Below, piece after piece: positions 26,339 through 35,060 of a DNA stretch of 64,000 nt. The translations under genes and the position numbers were made by a program. Source of the stretch: an uncultured Alphaproteobacteria bacterium (GTDB taxonomy: Bacteria; Pseudomonadota; Alphaproteobacteria; HIMB59; GCA-002718135); contig CACMKZ010000003.1 of NCBI GenBank assembly GCA_902614375.1, forward strand, positions 62,001 through 126,000. Direction: 5' to 3'. Numbering within the stretch: the first letter of the stretch is position 1; each line of letters starts with the position of its first letter. The notes beneath the pieces are model-generated. The model saw nothing but the letters and a program-made list of their open reading frames with translations, did not search any database and was not told the origin of the DNA.

Positions 26339-27549
26339 TGAATATGTCTAATCAGGAATTATCTGATACTTTAGAAGATGTTATTAATAATACAAAAATT
26401 TTTGATATTCATACGCATTTATTTCCATCTGCCTTTAAAAGTCATTCTCTTTCTGGTTTTATTAATTTATTAAACTATCATTATTTAATTGCAGAATTAT
26501 TAACCAATGCAAATATAAGTGCAGAAAAATTTTACTCTCTGGATGACGTAAATAAAGCAAAACTTATCTGGGAAGAATTATTTCAAAATAGAACACCAAT
26601 TTCTGAAGCGTGTAAAGGCGTACTAACTGTACTTCAAAAATTAGATATTAATTATAATAATAAAACTTTTGAAGAACTAAAAAATGAATATGAAAATAAA
26701 TTTCTTACAGATGAAAAAATTTTAAAATTATCAAACGTTTCTTCTTTAGTAATGACAAATAATCCATTTGATATTGATGAATGGAATTTATATAAAGATA
26801 ATGATTGGGATAGAAATATATTTCAATCATCATTAAGACTAGATGATTTAATTATTAACAATTCCCAAGCAACTGAGGTTGCAAAAAATCAAACTAAGAT
26901 AAATCAAAAAGCAAATGATATTGTAATAAATTATTTAGATAGTTGTTTTTTAGTATCAAATCCAGTGTATGCAGCTATTTCAGCAAATTCAGATAATTTT
27001 AAAGAAATCTTAAATGATCCTCTTTGGAAATTAATCTTATCATGGTTAAATAAAAAAAATATCCCATTGTCTTTAATGTTAGGTGTTAAACGAGCTGTAA
27101 ATAGTAGTTTTGGTTTAGCTGGAGATGGGATTGGTGATATTAATCTCAAAGAACTAAGTAAATTATGTAATTCTTTTCCGGAAAACAAATTTCTTGTAAC
27201 TTGTTTATCTTTAAATGATCAGCACGAATTAACTGTCTTAGCTCGTAAACATCCTAATTTAAAAATATTTGGTTTTTGGTGGTTTATGAACCAGCCAAGT
27301 ATTATAAAAATTGTTCTAAAAATGAGGATTGATATGCTAGGTCTATCATTTATACCTCAGCATTCCGATGCAAGAGTTACTGATCAACTTATATATAAAT
27401 GGTCTCATTTCAAAAATATCTTACATGAAATTTTATATGAATATTATGAAGATCTTTCTAAGAAAAATTACGAGTTATCAAAATTTATAATAGAAAGGGA
27501 TATTAATAATTTATTAAATCAAAACGCAAAAAGTTTTTTTCTTAAATAA
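26338..27549 (+). CDS. Uronate isomerase-like amidohydrolase (putative glucuronate/galacturonate isomerase)
   Basis: 403 residues from the ATG at 26338 (TGATG overlap with the previous stop). The N-terminal FDIHTHLFP (residues about 22-30) is the metal-binding H-x-H of an amidohydrolase barrel. The following LLNYHYLIAEL, the IWEELFQNRTPISEAC segment and GVLTVLQKL resemble UxaC-like proteins, though it is shorter than E. coli UxaC (about 470). C-terminal blocks include FGFWWFMNQPSI and GLSFIPQHSDAR. UxaC converts glucuronate to fructuronate, which the UxuB-like enzyme at 30237 could use. The family link is moderate; another amidohydrolase role is possible. It converges with a minus-strand epimerase-like gene. 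Confidence 0.6.
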   Translation: MNMSNQELSDTLEDVINNTKIFDIHTHLFPSAFKSHSLSGFINLLNYHYLIAELLTNANISAEKFYSLDDVNKAKLIWEELFQNRTPISEACKGVLTVLQKLDINYNNKTFEELKNEYENKFLTDEKILKLSNVSSLVMTNNPFDIDEWNLYKDNDWDRNIFQSSLRLDDLIINNSQATEVAKNQTKINQKANDIVINYLDSCFLVSNPVYAAISANSDNFKEILNDPLWKLILSWLNKKNIPLSLMLGVKRAVNSSFGLAGDGIGDINLKELSKLCNSFPENKFLVTCLSLNDQHELTVLARKHPNLKIFGFWWFMNQPSIIKIVLKMRIDMLGLSFIPQHSDARVTDQLIYKWSHFKNILHEILYEYYEDLSKKNYELSKFIIERDINNLLNQNAKSFFLK

Positions 27550-28312
27550 CTGCATATTTTACTAAGTTATTATAGCTAATCTGAAGTGAATCAAAAGGAT
27601 CGCCATTACATTCATCTTGTTCAACAATATACCACTTACAACTTGAATCTGTTGCTGTTTTAACAATATTTTTGATATCTAAATTACCTAAGCCAACCTC
27701 TGCAAAAAAACTTTCTTGATCATTTATCATTATAAAATCTTTTAAATGTAATAATGGCATTCGTTGATCTAATTTTTTACACCACATTAATGGATTTTGA
27801 CCACCTTTTTGTATCCAATAAATATCTGGCTCTCCTTGTATGAATCTACTATCTGTATTTTTATAAATTCTTTCTAAAATTATTTCATTTTGAATTTTTT
27901 GGAATTCAAGTGCATGATTATGGTAGCATAGCACCTTTCCTTCTGCATGAAACTTGGAGCCAGCGATATTTATATCTTCTATGAATTTATCAATTTCTTC
28001 TAAGTTTTTCATATCTACATTTAATGGATAAGGAAGAGCTGAATATTCGCAATTAAAAATATTTAGCTTATTAATAACTTCATCAGTATTTTTTATAATT
28101 TGTTCATTTGGTTCATGTGTAGCGCATATAACTAAACTCAAATCTTCACACATGCTTTTTATTGTTTTAGGATTAATTAAACCAACACCACTGATTTGAA
28201 TGCTACTATATCCAATATTTTTGATTTTTTTTAGACTTTCAAATAAATCTTTTTCATTTTGGCAAAAATCTCTAACGGTATAAAGAGTTACTGCAATTTG
28301 ATTAATTTTCAT
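27542..28312 (-). CDS. Sugar phosphate isomerase/epimerase family protein (TIM barrel, IolE/xylose-isomerase-like)
   Basis: 256 residues with an AP-endonuclease-2-type barrel layout: start INQIAVTLYTVRDF, then GYSSIQISGVG, ATHEP, LCYHNHALEF (metal His region near 130), GEPDIYWIQKGGQ (metal Asp/Glu, near 178), LHLKD and EVGLGNLDI. The conserved acidic and His residues that bind a divalent metal are therefore present. Relatives epimerise or dehydrate keto-sugars, and some cleave 3-keto-glycosides. Its start overlaps the end of a Gfo/Idh/MocA gene as ATGA, so oxidation and isomerisation or cleavage of one substrate are likely coupled. Confidence 0.8.
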   Translation of the reverse strand: MKINQIAVTLYTVRDFCQNEKDLFESLKKIKNIGYSSIQISGVGLINPKTIKSMCEDLSLVICATHEPNEQIIKNTDEVINKLNIFNCEYSALPYPLNVDMKNLEEIDKFIEDINIAGSKFHAEGKVLCYHNHALEFQKIQNEIILERIYKNTDSRFIQGEPDIYWIQKGGQNPLMWCKKLDQRMPLLHLKDFIMINDQESFFAEVGLGNLDIKNIVKTATDSSCKWYIVEQDECNGDPFDSLQISYNNLVKYAVI

Positions 28313-29412
28313 CTTGATTTACTTATCATTTCTTCTAATTTTTGTTCATATTTAACCTCATCTAAAGGAAGCTCTATTTTTTTTTCCTCTAATCCCGATA
28401 GAACCATCGCATTAATTAATTCAACTGAATTTAAACCATCTTTTCCATTCACTAACAGTTTTTCTTTTCCTAGGAGGAAGTTTGTAAAGTTTTGAATAAG
28501 TCTTTGATGCTCAATATGTTGATCCAAATCAGCCTTAAAATTAAAATTAATTTTTTCTTTTTTAGGCATCCCAAAAAGTGTTTTAGAGTTTTTAATGAAT
28601 TCAGTAGATGAATCTATTTTTTCCCATATAACATTATTATCCTGAATTGTAATTAAACCCTTATCTGATGCAATTTCCAATCTGTTTACACCAGGAGCTT
28701 CGCCTGTTGTTGTAATAAATACACCTTTTAATCCATTTTTATATTTAAAGATTGAAGTAACTTCATCTTCAACTTCTATCTCATGAAAGCGACCTAATCC
28801 CAAATCAGTATATACACTGTCAGGCATACCAAATAACCACTGACACAAATCAAGTTGGTGAATACTCTGATTTATTAAAACGCCTCCACCTTCACTTTCC
28901 CATTTAGCTCTCCAATTAGACGTCTGATAATAATAGTTTGTTCTAAACCAATTAGTTATTGTCCATTGAAAACGGTGAACTTTACCTAATTCGTTTCCAT
29001 TAATTAGTTCCTTTATCTTAACATAAACAGGATTAGTCCTTTGATTTAGCATAACGGTAAAAAATGCTTTAAAACTTTGTGAAATATTAATAAATTCTCG
29101 ACACTTTTTACTAGTTATTGCTAAGGGTTTTTCAATTATAACATTAATATTATTTTCGAGAGCTTTTTTCGCTAGATCTATGTGCGATTTATGAGGTGTA
29201 GCAATGATTGCCGCATCTATAATTTTATTATCAAAAAAATTATCAGTATTTTCAAAAAAAGGAATATTTTCATATTTATTTTTATATTCTACATTTGAAT
29301 CAGCAACTGCGGCTAAGATGGCATTTTCTATTTTATTCTCTTGTAATTTTTTAGCATGATTTGCTCCCATACCTCCTATGCCAATAACACCATATCTGAC
29401 ACGTTTTTCCAT
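28309..29412 (-). CDS. Gfo/Idh/MocA family oxidoreductase
   Basis: 367 residues. NAD(P) loop GVIGIGGMGANHAKKL (residues 8-23), VIIEKPLAIT near 91-100, and INQSIHQLDLCQWLFGMPD as the catalytic His region. The substrate domain has the WTITNWFRTNYYYQTSNWR region typical of sugar-acting members (aromatic rich). It is translationally coupled to the TIM-barrel epimerase-like gene downstream on the minus strand. The two may form a 3-keto-sugar module; this is inference from the pairing. Confidence 0.86.
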   Translation of the reverse strand: MEKRVRYGVIGIGGMGANHAKKLQENKIENAILAAVADSNVEYKNKYENIPFFENTDNFFDNKIIDAAIIATPHKSHIDLAKKALENNINVIIEKPLAITSKKCREFINISQSFKAFFTVMLNQRTNPVYVKIKELINGNELGKVHRFQWTITNWFRTNYYYQTSNWRAKWESEGGGVLINQSIHQLDLCQWLFGMPDSVYTDLGLGRFHEIEVEDEVTSIFKYKNGLKGVFITTTGEAPGVNRLEIASDKGLITIQDNNVIWEKIDSSTEFIKNSKTLFGMPKKEKINFNFKADLDQHIEHQRLIQNFTNFLLGKEKLLVNGKDGLNSVELINAMVLSGLEEKKIELPLDEVKYEQKLEEMISKSR

Positions 29413-29453
29413 AATTAATTTTATTATATTAAAATAAAAAATATTTAATTAAT

Positions 29454-30206
29454 TTATGTAAGTATTGGATCTTTTACTGGAATAATTGGCACTCCACCTG
29501 GGGATTGTTCTGTGCCAGAAATTTCAATAGTGCTAATATTGCTTCGCCATCTAACACTTACTGCAAACATAATAGCATCAGCAATATCTCTTGGCTCGAG
29601 AAGAGTAAAACCAGACATAAATTTTTTAGCTTTATTTTTATCTGTAAATGCAGCTTTACCAAAATTTGTTTTAGTTCTTCCAGGACATATTTCAGAAACT
29701 TTAACTCTTGAACCGCTAAGTTCAATTCTTAAGCTTTGTGCGATTCTATGGATAGCACCTTTTTGACCGCCATAAACAGTACTCATTTGTGGGTATAGAC
29801 CTGCAAGAGACCCCATTAAAACTACATGTCCTTTTCTTCTTTTTATCATTCCTGGAACAATAGCTTTTAAAGTATGAAGATAAGACTCGACATTTAATCT
29901 TGTAGATAATTCAATATCTTGCCTTGACGCTTTTAATATACCTTCAGCCCCTCTTCCAATGCCTGCATTACAAACTACAATATCAACTTTTACTTTGGAG
30001 AGTTTTTTATAAATTTGATCAGTGTCAAAGAGATCAATTTGAATGATTTCAAATTTATGTTTTTTTTTCAATTTCTCTAATATTGAAACGTCTTTATCAA
30101 GAGCATAAACTTTTACATTTTCTTTTAAAAATCTTTTAAGTGTTTCTAAGCCAATACCACTTGATGCACCAGTTATAAGCACACTTTTATATATTTTATT
30201 GATCAT
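29454..30206 (-). CDS. Short-chain dehydrogenase/reductase (YdfG-like)
   Basis: 250 residues of classical SDR type: TGASSGIG cofactor loop at residues 13-20, CNAGIG near 78-83, catalytic Ser in MGSLAG and Y-x-x-x-K in YGGQK. The C-terminal IEISGTEQSPGG resembles YdfG-type 3-hydroxy-acid dehydrogenases. The Asp after strand 2 (YALDKD) suggests NAD(H) preference. Transcribed away from the UxuB-like gene, 30 bases apart, so the two share a divergent promoter region. It might act on a sugar acid in the uronate set; substrate unknown. Confidence 0.82.
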   Translation of the reverse strand: MINKIYKSVLITGASSGIGLETLKRFLKENVKVYALDKDVSILEKLKKKHKFEIIQIDLFDTDQIYKKLSKVKVDIVVCNAGIGRGAEGILKASRQDIELSTRLNVESYLHTLKAIVPGMIKRRKGHVVLMGSLAGLYPQMSTVYGGQKGAIHRIAQSLRIELSGSRVKVSEICPGRTKTNFGKAAFTDKNKAKKFMSGFTLLEPRDIADAIMFAVSVRWRSNISTIEISGTEQSPGGVPIIPVKDPILT

Positions 30207-30236
30207 CTTCTGTTTAAGTATATTTTAATTATTAAT

Positions 30237-31667
30237 ATGCAATTAAATAAAAACATAAATACAAATCTTTTAAAAGAACAATCATTTCCAAGTTATAATA
30301 TTAATAATAATGAAGATTGTATACTTCATTTCGGTATTGGTAATTTTCATAGAGCTCACCAAGCACTATATATTCATGAAATATTAGAAAATAATAAAAA
30401 CATTTCCATAATTGGGGTCAATTTAAGGTCTGAAGAAACAAATAATAAAATGCAATTACAAGACTACTTGTATTCTTTGGTAAGGATATCAAATAATTAC
30501 AAAAAAGTTGATATTTTAAATCCAATTAAAAAAGTTTTATTTGGTTTAAAACACAAGAATGAAATAAGAAATTTAATTGTATCTGAAAAAATTAAATTAA
30601 TTACAATTACTGTTACAGAAAAGGGATATCATTTTGATAAAAATAAAAAATTAAATTTTTCGAATCAAATTATTAATGATCTAGAGGATAAAGAGTTATC
30701 AACTTTGATAGGCCATCTAAGTTTTGGAATAATAGAAAGATATAAGAAAAACAAAAAAAAATTAATTGTTTTAAGTTGCGATAATTTGTCTGAAAATGGA
30801 ACAATTTTAAAAAATTTAGTTAAACAATTTATAGAAAAAAAATATCCAAAGTGTTTAGATTGGTTTGATAATAATATTGAGTTCCCATTATCTATGGTTG
30901 ATGGAATTGTTCCAAATAATAATAAACAATCTGAATATTTTAACTTGCCATATAATGATAATACAATTGTGGTTACTGAACCTTATAGAGATTGGTATAT
31001 TCAATCAAATAATGATGAGCTAAAAAATATTTTATCAAATAATAAAATAAAATTTGTCGAAGATGTAAAATTTTATGAAAATAATAAACTTAAAATACTG
31101 AATGCGTCCCACTCAGCTTTAGCATACATTGGTCATTTGTGTGGGTATACATATGTTCATGAAGCAATAGAGGATAAAAATATTTACAATTTTATTTTAA
31201 ATTTTTTAGACCAAGAAGTGTTACCCACTTTAGAAATTAAAGATGACTTTAATATTAATGAGTACAAAATGAAAATTTTAGAAAGATTTAAAAATACTTA
31301 CATAGAGGATAAATTGTTAAGAATTGCTATGGATGGTTCTTTAAAAATACCTATAAGAATACTTGATACCTTCAAAAATAATAAAGGAGTAGCTAAATAT
31401 ATTCAATTTATCATAGCCTCTTGGTTATTTTTCTTATTTCAAATTATTGAAGAAGATCAAAATAGACTGGATGATGCAAATAAAGAATACTTTTATAGTG
31501 TTTACAAAAATAATAAGGATAATTTTTTTGAAGAAATAATTAATAATAAAAATATTTTTAATCTTTCTGAAAGTAAAAAAGAAGAAATGTTAACAGCAGT
31601 CAAAAAAAATCTAAATTTAATGAAAGAAAATCCTTTAAAATCATTATTAAAAGAAATAATTTCATAA
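30237..31667 (+). CDS. uxuB: Mannitol dehydrogenase family protein, probable D-fructuronate reductase
   Basis: 476 residues, the normal size for the family. The N-terminal cofactor loop is HFGIGNFHRAHQALY (residues about 30-44), a strong family signature, and the catalytic block is KLKILNASHSALAYIGHLCG near 283-302, containing the expected Lys, Asn and His. Family members reduce fructuronate to mannonate (UxuB), tagaturonate to altronate (UxaB) or oxidise mannitol. With UxuA encoded about 1 kb downstream on the other strand, the fructuronate reductase role is preferred. The C-terminal half is lysine- and asparagine-rich, in keeping with local base composition. The next gene starts one base after its stop. 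Confidence 0.82.
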   Translation: MQLNKNINTNLLKEQSFPSYNINNNEDCILHFGIGNFHRAHQALYIHEILENNKNISIIGVNLRSEETNNKMQLQDYLYSLVRISNNYKKVDILNPIKKVLFGLKHKNEIRNLIVSEKIKLITITVTEKGYHFDKNKKLNFSNQIINDLEDKELSTLIGHLSFGIIERYKKNKKKLIVLSCDNLSENGTILKNLVKQFIEKKYPKCLDWFDNNIEFPLSMVDGIVPNNNKQSEYFNLPYNDNTIVVTEPYRDWYIQSNNDELKNILSNNKIKFVEDVKFYENNKLKILNASHSALAYIGHLCGYTYVHEAIEDKNIYNFILNFLDQEVLPTLEIKDDFNINEYKMKILERFKNTYIEDKLLRIAMDGSLKIPIRILDTFKNNKGVAKYIQFIIASWLFFLFQIIEEDQNRLDDANKEYFYSVYKNNKDNFFEEIINNKNIFNLSESKKEEMLTAVKKNLNLMKENPLKSLLKEIIS

Positions 31668-31668
31668 G

Positions 31669-32718
31669 ATGAAAATTTTACCTAACAAAATAAATAAATT
31701 TTTTGATAGCATTTTGTCAAAACTATCTGTTCAAAAAAAAGATAGAAATTTACTTATTAAATCACTTTTAGATTCTTCTATTAGAGGCGTGGACAGTCAT
31801 GGTATTAGACTATTTTCTCATTACGTAAAATGTATTGAAAACGGAAGAATAAAAGCAAAACCTAAAATGAAGCTTATAAAAAAAAATAGAGGTGTAGCTG
31901 TATATGATGCTGATGATGGCTTAGGGCATGTAGCAGCATTAAAGGCATCAGCAATAGTATCATCTATGGCAAAGAAGAATGGCATTGCTTCAATTGGCAT
32001 AATAAACTCCTCACACTATGGTGCTGCAGGTGTATATTCTATGGATATTGCACAAAACGACTGTGTTGGTTTTTCATTTACACACTCAGATGCTTTTGCC
32101 ATACCGTACAATGGTAAGAAACCTTTTCACGGTACTAATCCTTATTCTTTTACAGCACCAATAAGTAATAAAAACTTTTTACATGCAGATTTTTCTTCAA
32201 CTTCGATAGCATGGAATAAAGTTATGAGAGCCAGAGCAAATTCTACTAAATTAAATTCTGAGATTGCACTTGATAAATCCGGCAACTACACAACTAACCC
32301 TTATAACGCTGTTTCTCTGGCTCCACTTGGAGGTAAAGAATATGGATATAAAGGTTTTGGATTATCTTCTTCAGTAGAAATAATGTGCGGACCTCTTATT
32401 GGTATGGCTCATGGATACCGTTTATTATCAATGATTGGACCAGATTTTAGTACGCCAAGAAAGTTAGGACATTTCTTAATCGCCATTTCATTAAATGCTT
32501 TCACAACAAAAAATCAATATTTTAAAGGTATGAAAAACTATATGAGTGATCTAAAAAAACAAAAATCAAAAAAAAATAATAATCCAATTTTATATCCAGG
32601 CGAAAAAGAAAAAATTACTTCTAAAAAAAGATTAAAAACAGGTATTCCAATAGATAAGGAATTAAAAACCGATTTTTTATTTTTAGCAAATAAATATAAG
32701 GTAAAAATTAATTTATAG
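31669..32718 (+). CDS. Malate/L-lactate (type 2) dehydrogenase family oxidoreductase (AllD/ComC-like)
   Basis: 349 residues. Family blocks: RGVDSHGIRLFSHYVKCIENG (near 37-57, with catalytic His in DSHG), DADDGLGHVAALKA, NSSHYGAAGVYS (second His) and FHGTNPYSFTAP. The fold binds NAD(P) without a Rossmann domain. Known members oxidise ureidoglycolate, 2,3-diketogulonate, lactate/malate or (R)-sulfolactate (ComC). Position after the UxuB-like gene favours a sugar-acid substrate, but the ComC possibility matters because SlcC- and ComDE-like genes are in the same window. The short region near 195-215 is reduced relative to typical members, and the C-terminus (about 285-320) is lysine-rich. Confidence 0.8.
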   Translation: MKILPNKINKFFDSILSKLSVQKKDRNLLIKSLLDSSIRGVDSHGIRLFSHYVKCIENGRIKAKPKMKLIKKNRGVAVYDADDGLGHVAALKASAIVSSMAKKNGIASIGIINSSHYGAAGVYSMDIAQNDCVGFSFTHSDAFAIPYNGKKPFHGTNPYSFTAPISNKNFLHADFSSTSIAWNKVMRARANSTKLNSEIALDKSGNYTTNPYNAVSLAPLGGKEYGYKGFGLSSSVEIMCGPLIGMAHGYRLLSMIGPDFSTPRKLGHFLIAISLNAFTTKNQYFKGMKNYMSDLKKQKSKKNNNPILYPGEKEKITSKKRLKTGIPIDKELKTDFLFLANKYKVKINL

Positions 32719-33895
32719 CTTTTATTACACCTTTAAGCTGATCTAGCCCTTTCATTCTGCCTAATAATGAATATCCAGGTATTACTGAATTAAATTGGTC
32801 ATGAAGTATTGTATGCCCATGATCAGGCCTCATAGGAATTTGTTTAATAGGATGATTACTTTTTTTCCTTTTATTTTCTTCTTTTAATATTGCTTTGACA
32901 ATAGACACCATGTCTAGGCTTCCATTAAGGTGATCATCTTCATAAAAATTGAGGGATTTTGGAATGTGTCTTATATTTCTTAAATGAATAAAATTTATAT
33001 AAGAACCATATTTTTTAATTATATTGACTAAGTTGTTTTTTTTATTAACACCAAGGGATCCTGTACAAAAAGTTAAACCTACATTTGTATCTTTTTTTAT
33101 ATTCACAATAAAATTAATATCTTTCTCATTAGAAACAATTCTTGGTAATCCATAAACATTATATGGAGGATCATCTGGATGAATATTGTAATGAATATTA
33201 TATTTTTTTATGATTGGATAAATTTCTTCTATAAAATCTTTTAAATTATTTTGTAAATCACTATGATTTAATTCTGCAAATTGATCAATCTCATAATTTA
33301 AATCTTTAATTGTATACTTTCTATCGTTTGCAGCTAATCCCCCAAGTAAAGACATCTTAAGTTTTTTTAAATCACTAGAATTCATTTTTTGTAATATTTT
33401 TTTTGAAGTATAGATTTCTTTGGATGAATACCTTTTTTTTGCTGTTTTAGATTTCAAAATAAAATTTTCAAATGCACAGACATGAAGATGATTATATTTT
33501 AGAGCAAATGCTCCATTTGGTAGTTGATGATTTAAATCTGTTCTCACCCAATCAATCAATGGCATAAAATTGTAACAAATATTTTTAATCTTATTCTTTC
33601 CTAAATTTATCAATGACTCTTTGTATTGATCTATGTAATATTTATATCTCCCTGACCTCTTTTTTATGTCATTATGGACAGGAAGACTTTCAACAACACT
33701 CCAAGTTAAATTTTTATTGTTATTAATTTTGAAACTTTCAATAAATTTCTTCCTTTTCTTGATTTCGAATGCAGACCATTTTTCACCATATTTTATTTGT
33801 GCTAGTGATGATACGATTCCTTCAACGCCTATCTGTCGAATTTGATCTAATTTTGAAGGATCATTATGACCAAACCATCTAAATGAATACAGCAT
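32708..33895 (-). CDS. uxuA: D-mannonate dehydratase
   Basis: 395 residues, the same length class as E. coli UxuA. Highly conserved blocks include RWFGHNDPSKLDQIRQIGVEG (split as RW-G-NDP and G-EGIVSSL), WSVVESLPVHNDIK, CYNFMPLIDWVRTDL and HPDDPPYNVYGLPRIV near 235-250, with HLRN and RPDHGH toward the C-terminus. These supply the metal-binding Cys, His and Asp residues. The enzyme removes water from D-mannonate to give 2-keto-3-deoxy-D-gluconate. It would follow the UxuB-like enzyme in glucuronate breakdown; the KDG kinase and aldolase that finish the route are at 43440-44886. Confidence 0.93.
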   Translation of the reverse strand: MLYSFRWFGHNDPSKLDQIRQIGVEGIVSSLAQIKYGEKWSAFEIKKRKKFIESFKINNNKNLTWSVVESLPVHNDIKKRSGRYKYYIDQYKESLINLGKNKIKNICYNFMPLIDWVRTDLNHQLPNGAFALKYNHLHVCAFENFILKSKTAKKRYSSKEIYTSKKILQKMNSSDLKKLKMSLLGGLAANDRKYTIKDLNYEIDQFAELNHSDLQNNLKDFIEEIYPIIKKYNIHYNIHPDDPPYNVYGLPRIVSNEKDINFIVNIKKDTNVGLTFCTGSLGVNKKNNLVNIIKKYGSYINFIHLRNIRHIPKSLNFYEDDHLNGSLDMVSIVKAILKEENKRKKSNHPIKQIPMRPDHGHTILHDQFNSVIPGYSLLGRMKGLDQLKGVIKAIN

Positions 33896-33990
33896 GCGAC
33901 AATAGTATAATCAATATAATTATAAATAAATACTTTATTTTATTTTTGTTGATTTAAGTTCTAATTCTGCATACATTAAAATAAATTTAA

Positions 33991-33995
33991 GGAGG
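33991..33995 (+). promoter_or_regulatory. Ribosome binding site for the Rbs-type binding-protein gene
   Basis: GGAGG ends four bases before the second of two consecutive ATG codons (34000) and only one base before the first (33997). The second is therefore the likelier start. Confidence 0.6.
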
Positions 33996-33999
33996 AATG

Positions 34000-35028
34000 A
34001 TGAAAAAATTTATAATATTTTTAACTTCTTTTTTTGCTTTACTAGTATCACCTGTTTTTGCAGGTGGTCATGGTGTTACTAAAGTAGCTCTAGTCCCTGG
34101 TGGCCCGCACCCTTATTTTGCTGCGTGGGAACAAGCAGGTTTAGATGCTGTAGAAGACTTTGGTTTAGGAAAAGCAGATTACAGAGTCCCTGCAGAGTGG
34201 GATCTAAGTCAACAAAACGAGTTAATTGAAAGTTTAGTTGGTCAAGGTTACAATGCAGTACTTGTATTTCCTGGTGATGCAGTTGGTACAAATAAAATTT
34301 TAGGTGAACTAGATGATGCTGGTATACCAACAGCTGCTTTAGCAGGATGTGTTGAACAACCAACTCAAGCAAAATTTTGTTTTGGAACTGACACTGGTCA
34401 CTCAGCTTATCTTGGTACAAAAGAATTAATTAAAGCTTTAGGTGGCAAAGGAAAAATTGCTCACTTTACTGGTTTCTTAGTTGATCCAAATACAACTCTA
34501 AGAATCAATGCTGTTGAACAAGCTGTTTCAGAAGCAGGCGGTGGAGTAGAAATTATTCAAGTTATTGCTGATATTGATGCTTATGAACCAGCTGATGAAA
34601 AAATTAATGCTTTCATGGCGGCTCAAGGAAGTGAAGTAGATGGTATTGTTACTACTGCTTGGGTTCCTGCTGTTGTAGCAGCACAAGCTTTAACTAATAT
34701 GGGCGATAAAAGAATTAAAATGGTTGGTATTGATCATGACGAAGTAGTTTTAAAAGCTATTAAAGATGGTTATGTTCATGGAACTATGCTTCAAAACCCA
34801 TATGGGCAAGGTTACATTGGTTCATATGTAATGGACAAAGTTAGACAAGGTTGTGAGTTCAAAGCTGATGCACCTTGGAAATCAACTGCACAAACTGATC
34901 AATTTATTGACTCAGGTACTGTATTTGTTGATATTAGCGATGTTGATACATACGTTATGGCTATGAGAGGAATTTCTCTAGAAATTTTAGAAACTTTTGA
35001 TAGCACATATCTAAACTGTCCAAGTTAA
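34000..35028 (+). CDS. Sugar ABC transporter substrate-binding protein (CUT2, RbsB-like)
   Basis: 342 residues from the ATG at 34000. Signal peptide MKKFIIFLTSFFALL with cleavage near PVFAGG, so periplasmic. The type-I periplasmic-binding fold is recognisable from VALVPGGPHPYFAAWEQAG, NAVLVFPGDAVG, GKGKIAHFTG and MVGIDHDEVVLKAI. Three to four cysteines near residues 117-128 and 283/340 may form disulfides. It begins an operon that continues with two permeases, a double ATPase and L-fucose catabolic enzymes, so L-fucose or a small fucoside is the likely ligand; that is inferred from the neighbours. Confidence 0.88.
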   Translation: MKKFIIFLTSFFALLVSPVFAGGHGVTKVALVPGGPHPYFAAWEQAGLDAVEDFGLGKADYRVPAEWDLSQQNELIESLVGQGYNAVLVFPGDAVGTNKILGELDDAGIPTAALAGCVEQPTQAKFCFGTDTGHSAYLGTKELIKALGGKGKIAHFTGFLVDPNTTLRINAVEQAVSEAGGGVEIIQVIADIDAYEPADEKINAFMAAQGSEVDGIVTTAWVPAVVAAQALTNMGDKRIKMVGIDHDEVVLKAIKDGYVHGTMLQNPYGQGYIGSYVMDKVRQGCEFKADAPWKSTAQTDQFIDSGTVFVDISDVDTYVMAMRGISLEILETFDSTYLNCPS

Positions 35029-35036
35029 AATAATAT

Positions 35037-35060
35037 GGGGGCATTAAGCCCCCTTTTTTT
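35037..35060 (+). terminator. Intercistronic hairpin with T-tract after the binding-protein gene
   Basis: GGGGGC at 35037-35042 pairs with GCCCCC at 35048-35053 around ATTAA, followed by seven T up to the ATG of the permease gene at 35061. The all-GC stem stands out in this AT-rich DNA. It likely limits read-through into the permease genes. Confidence 0.85.
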
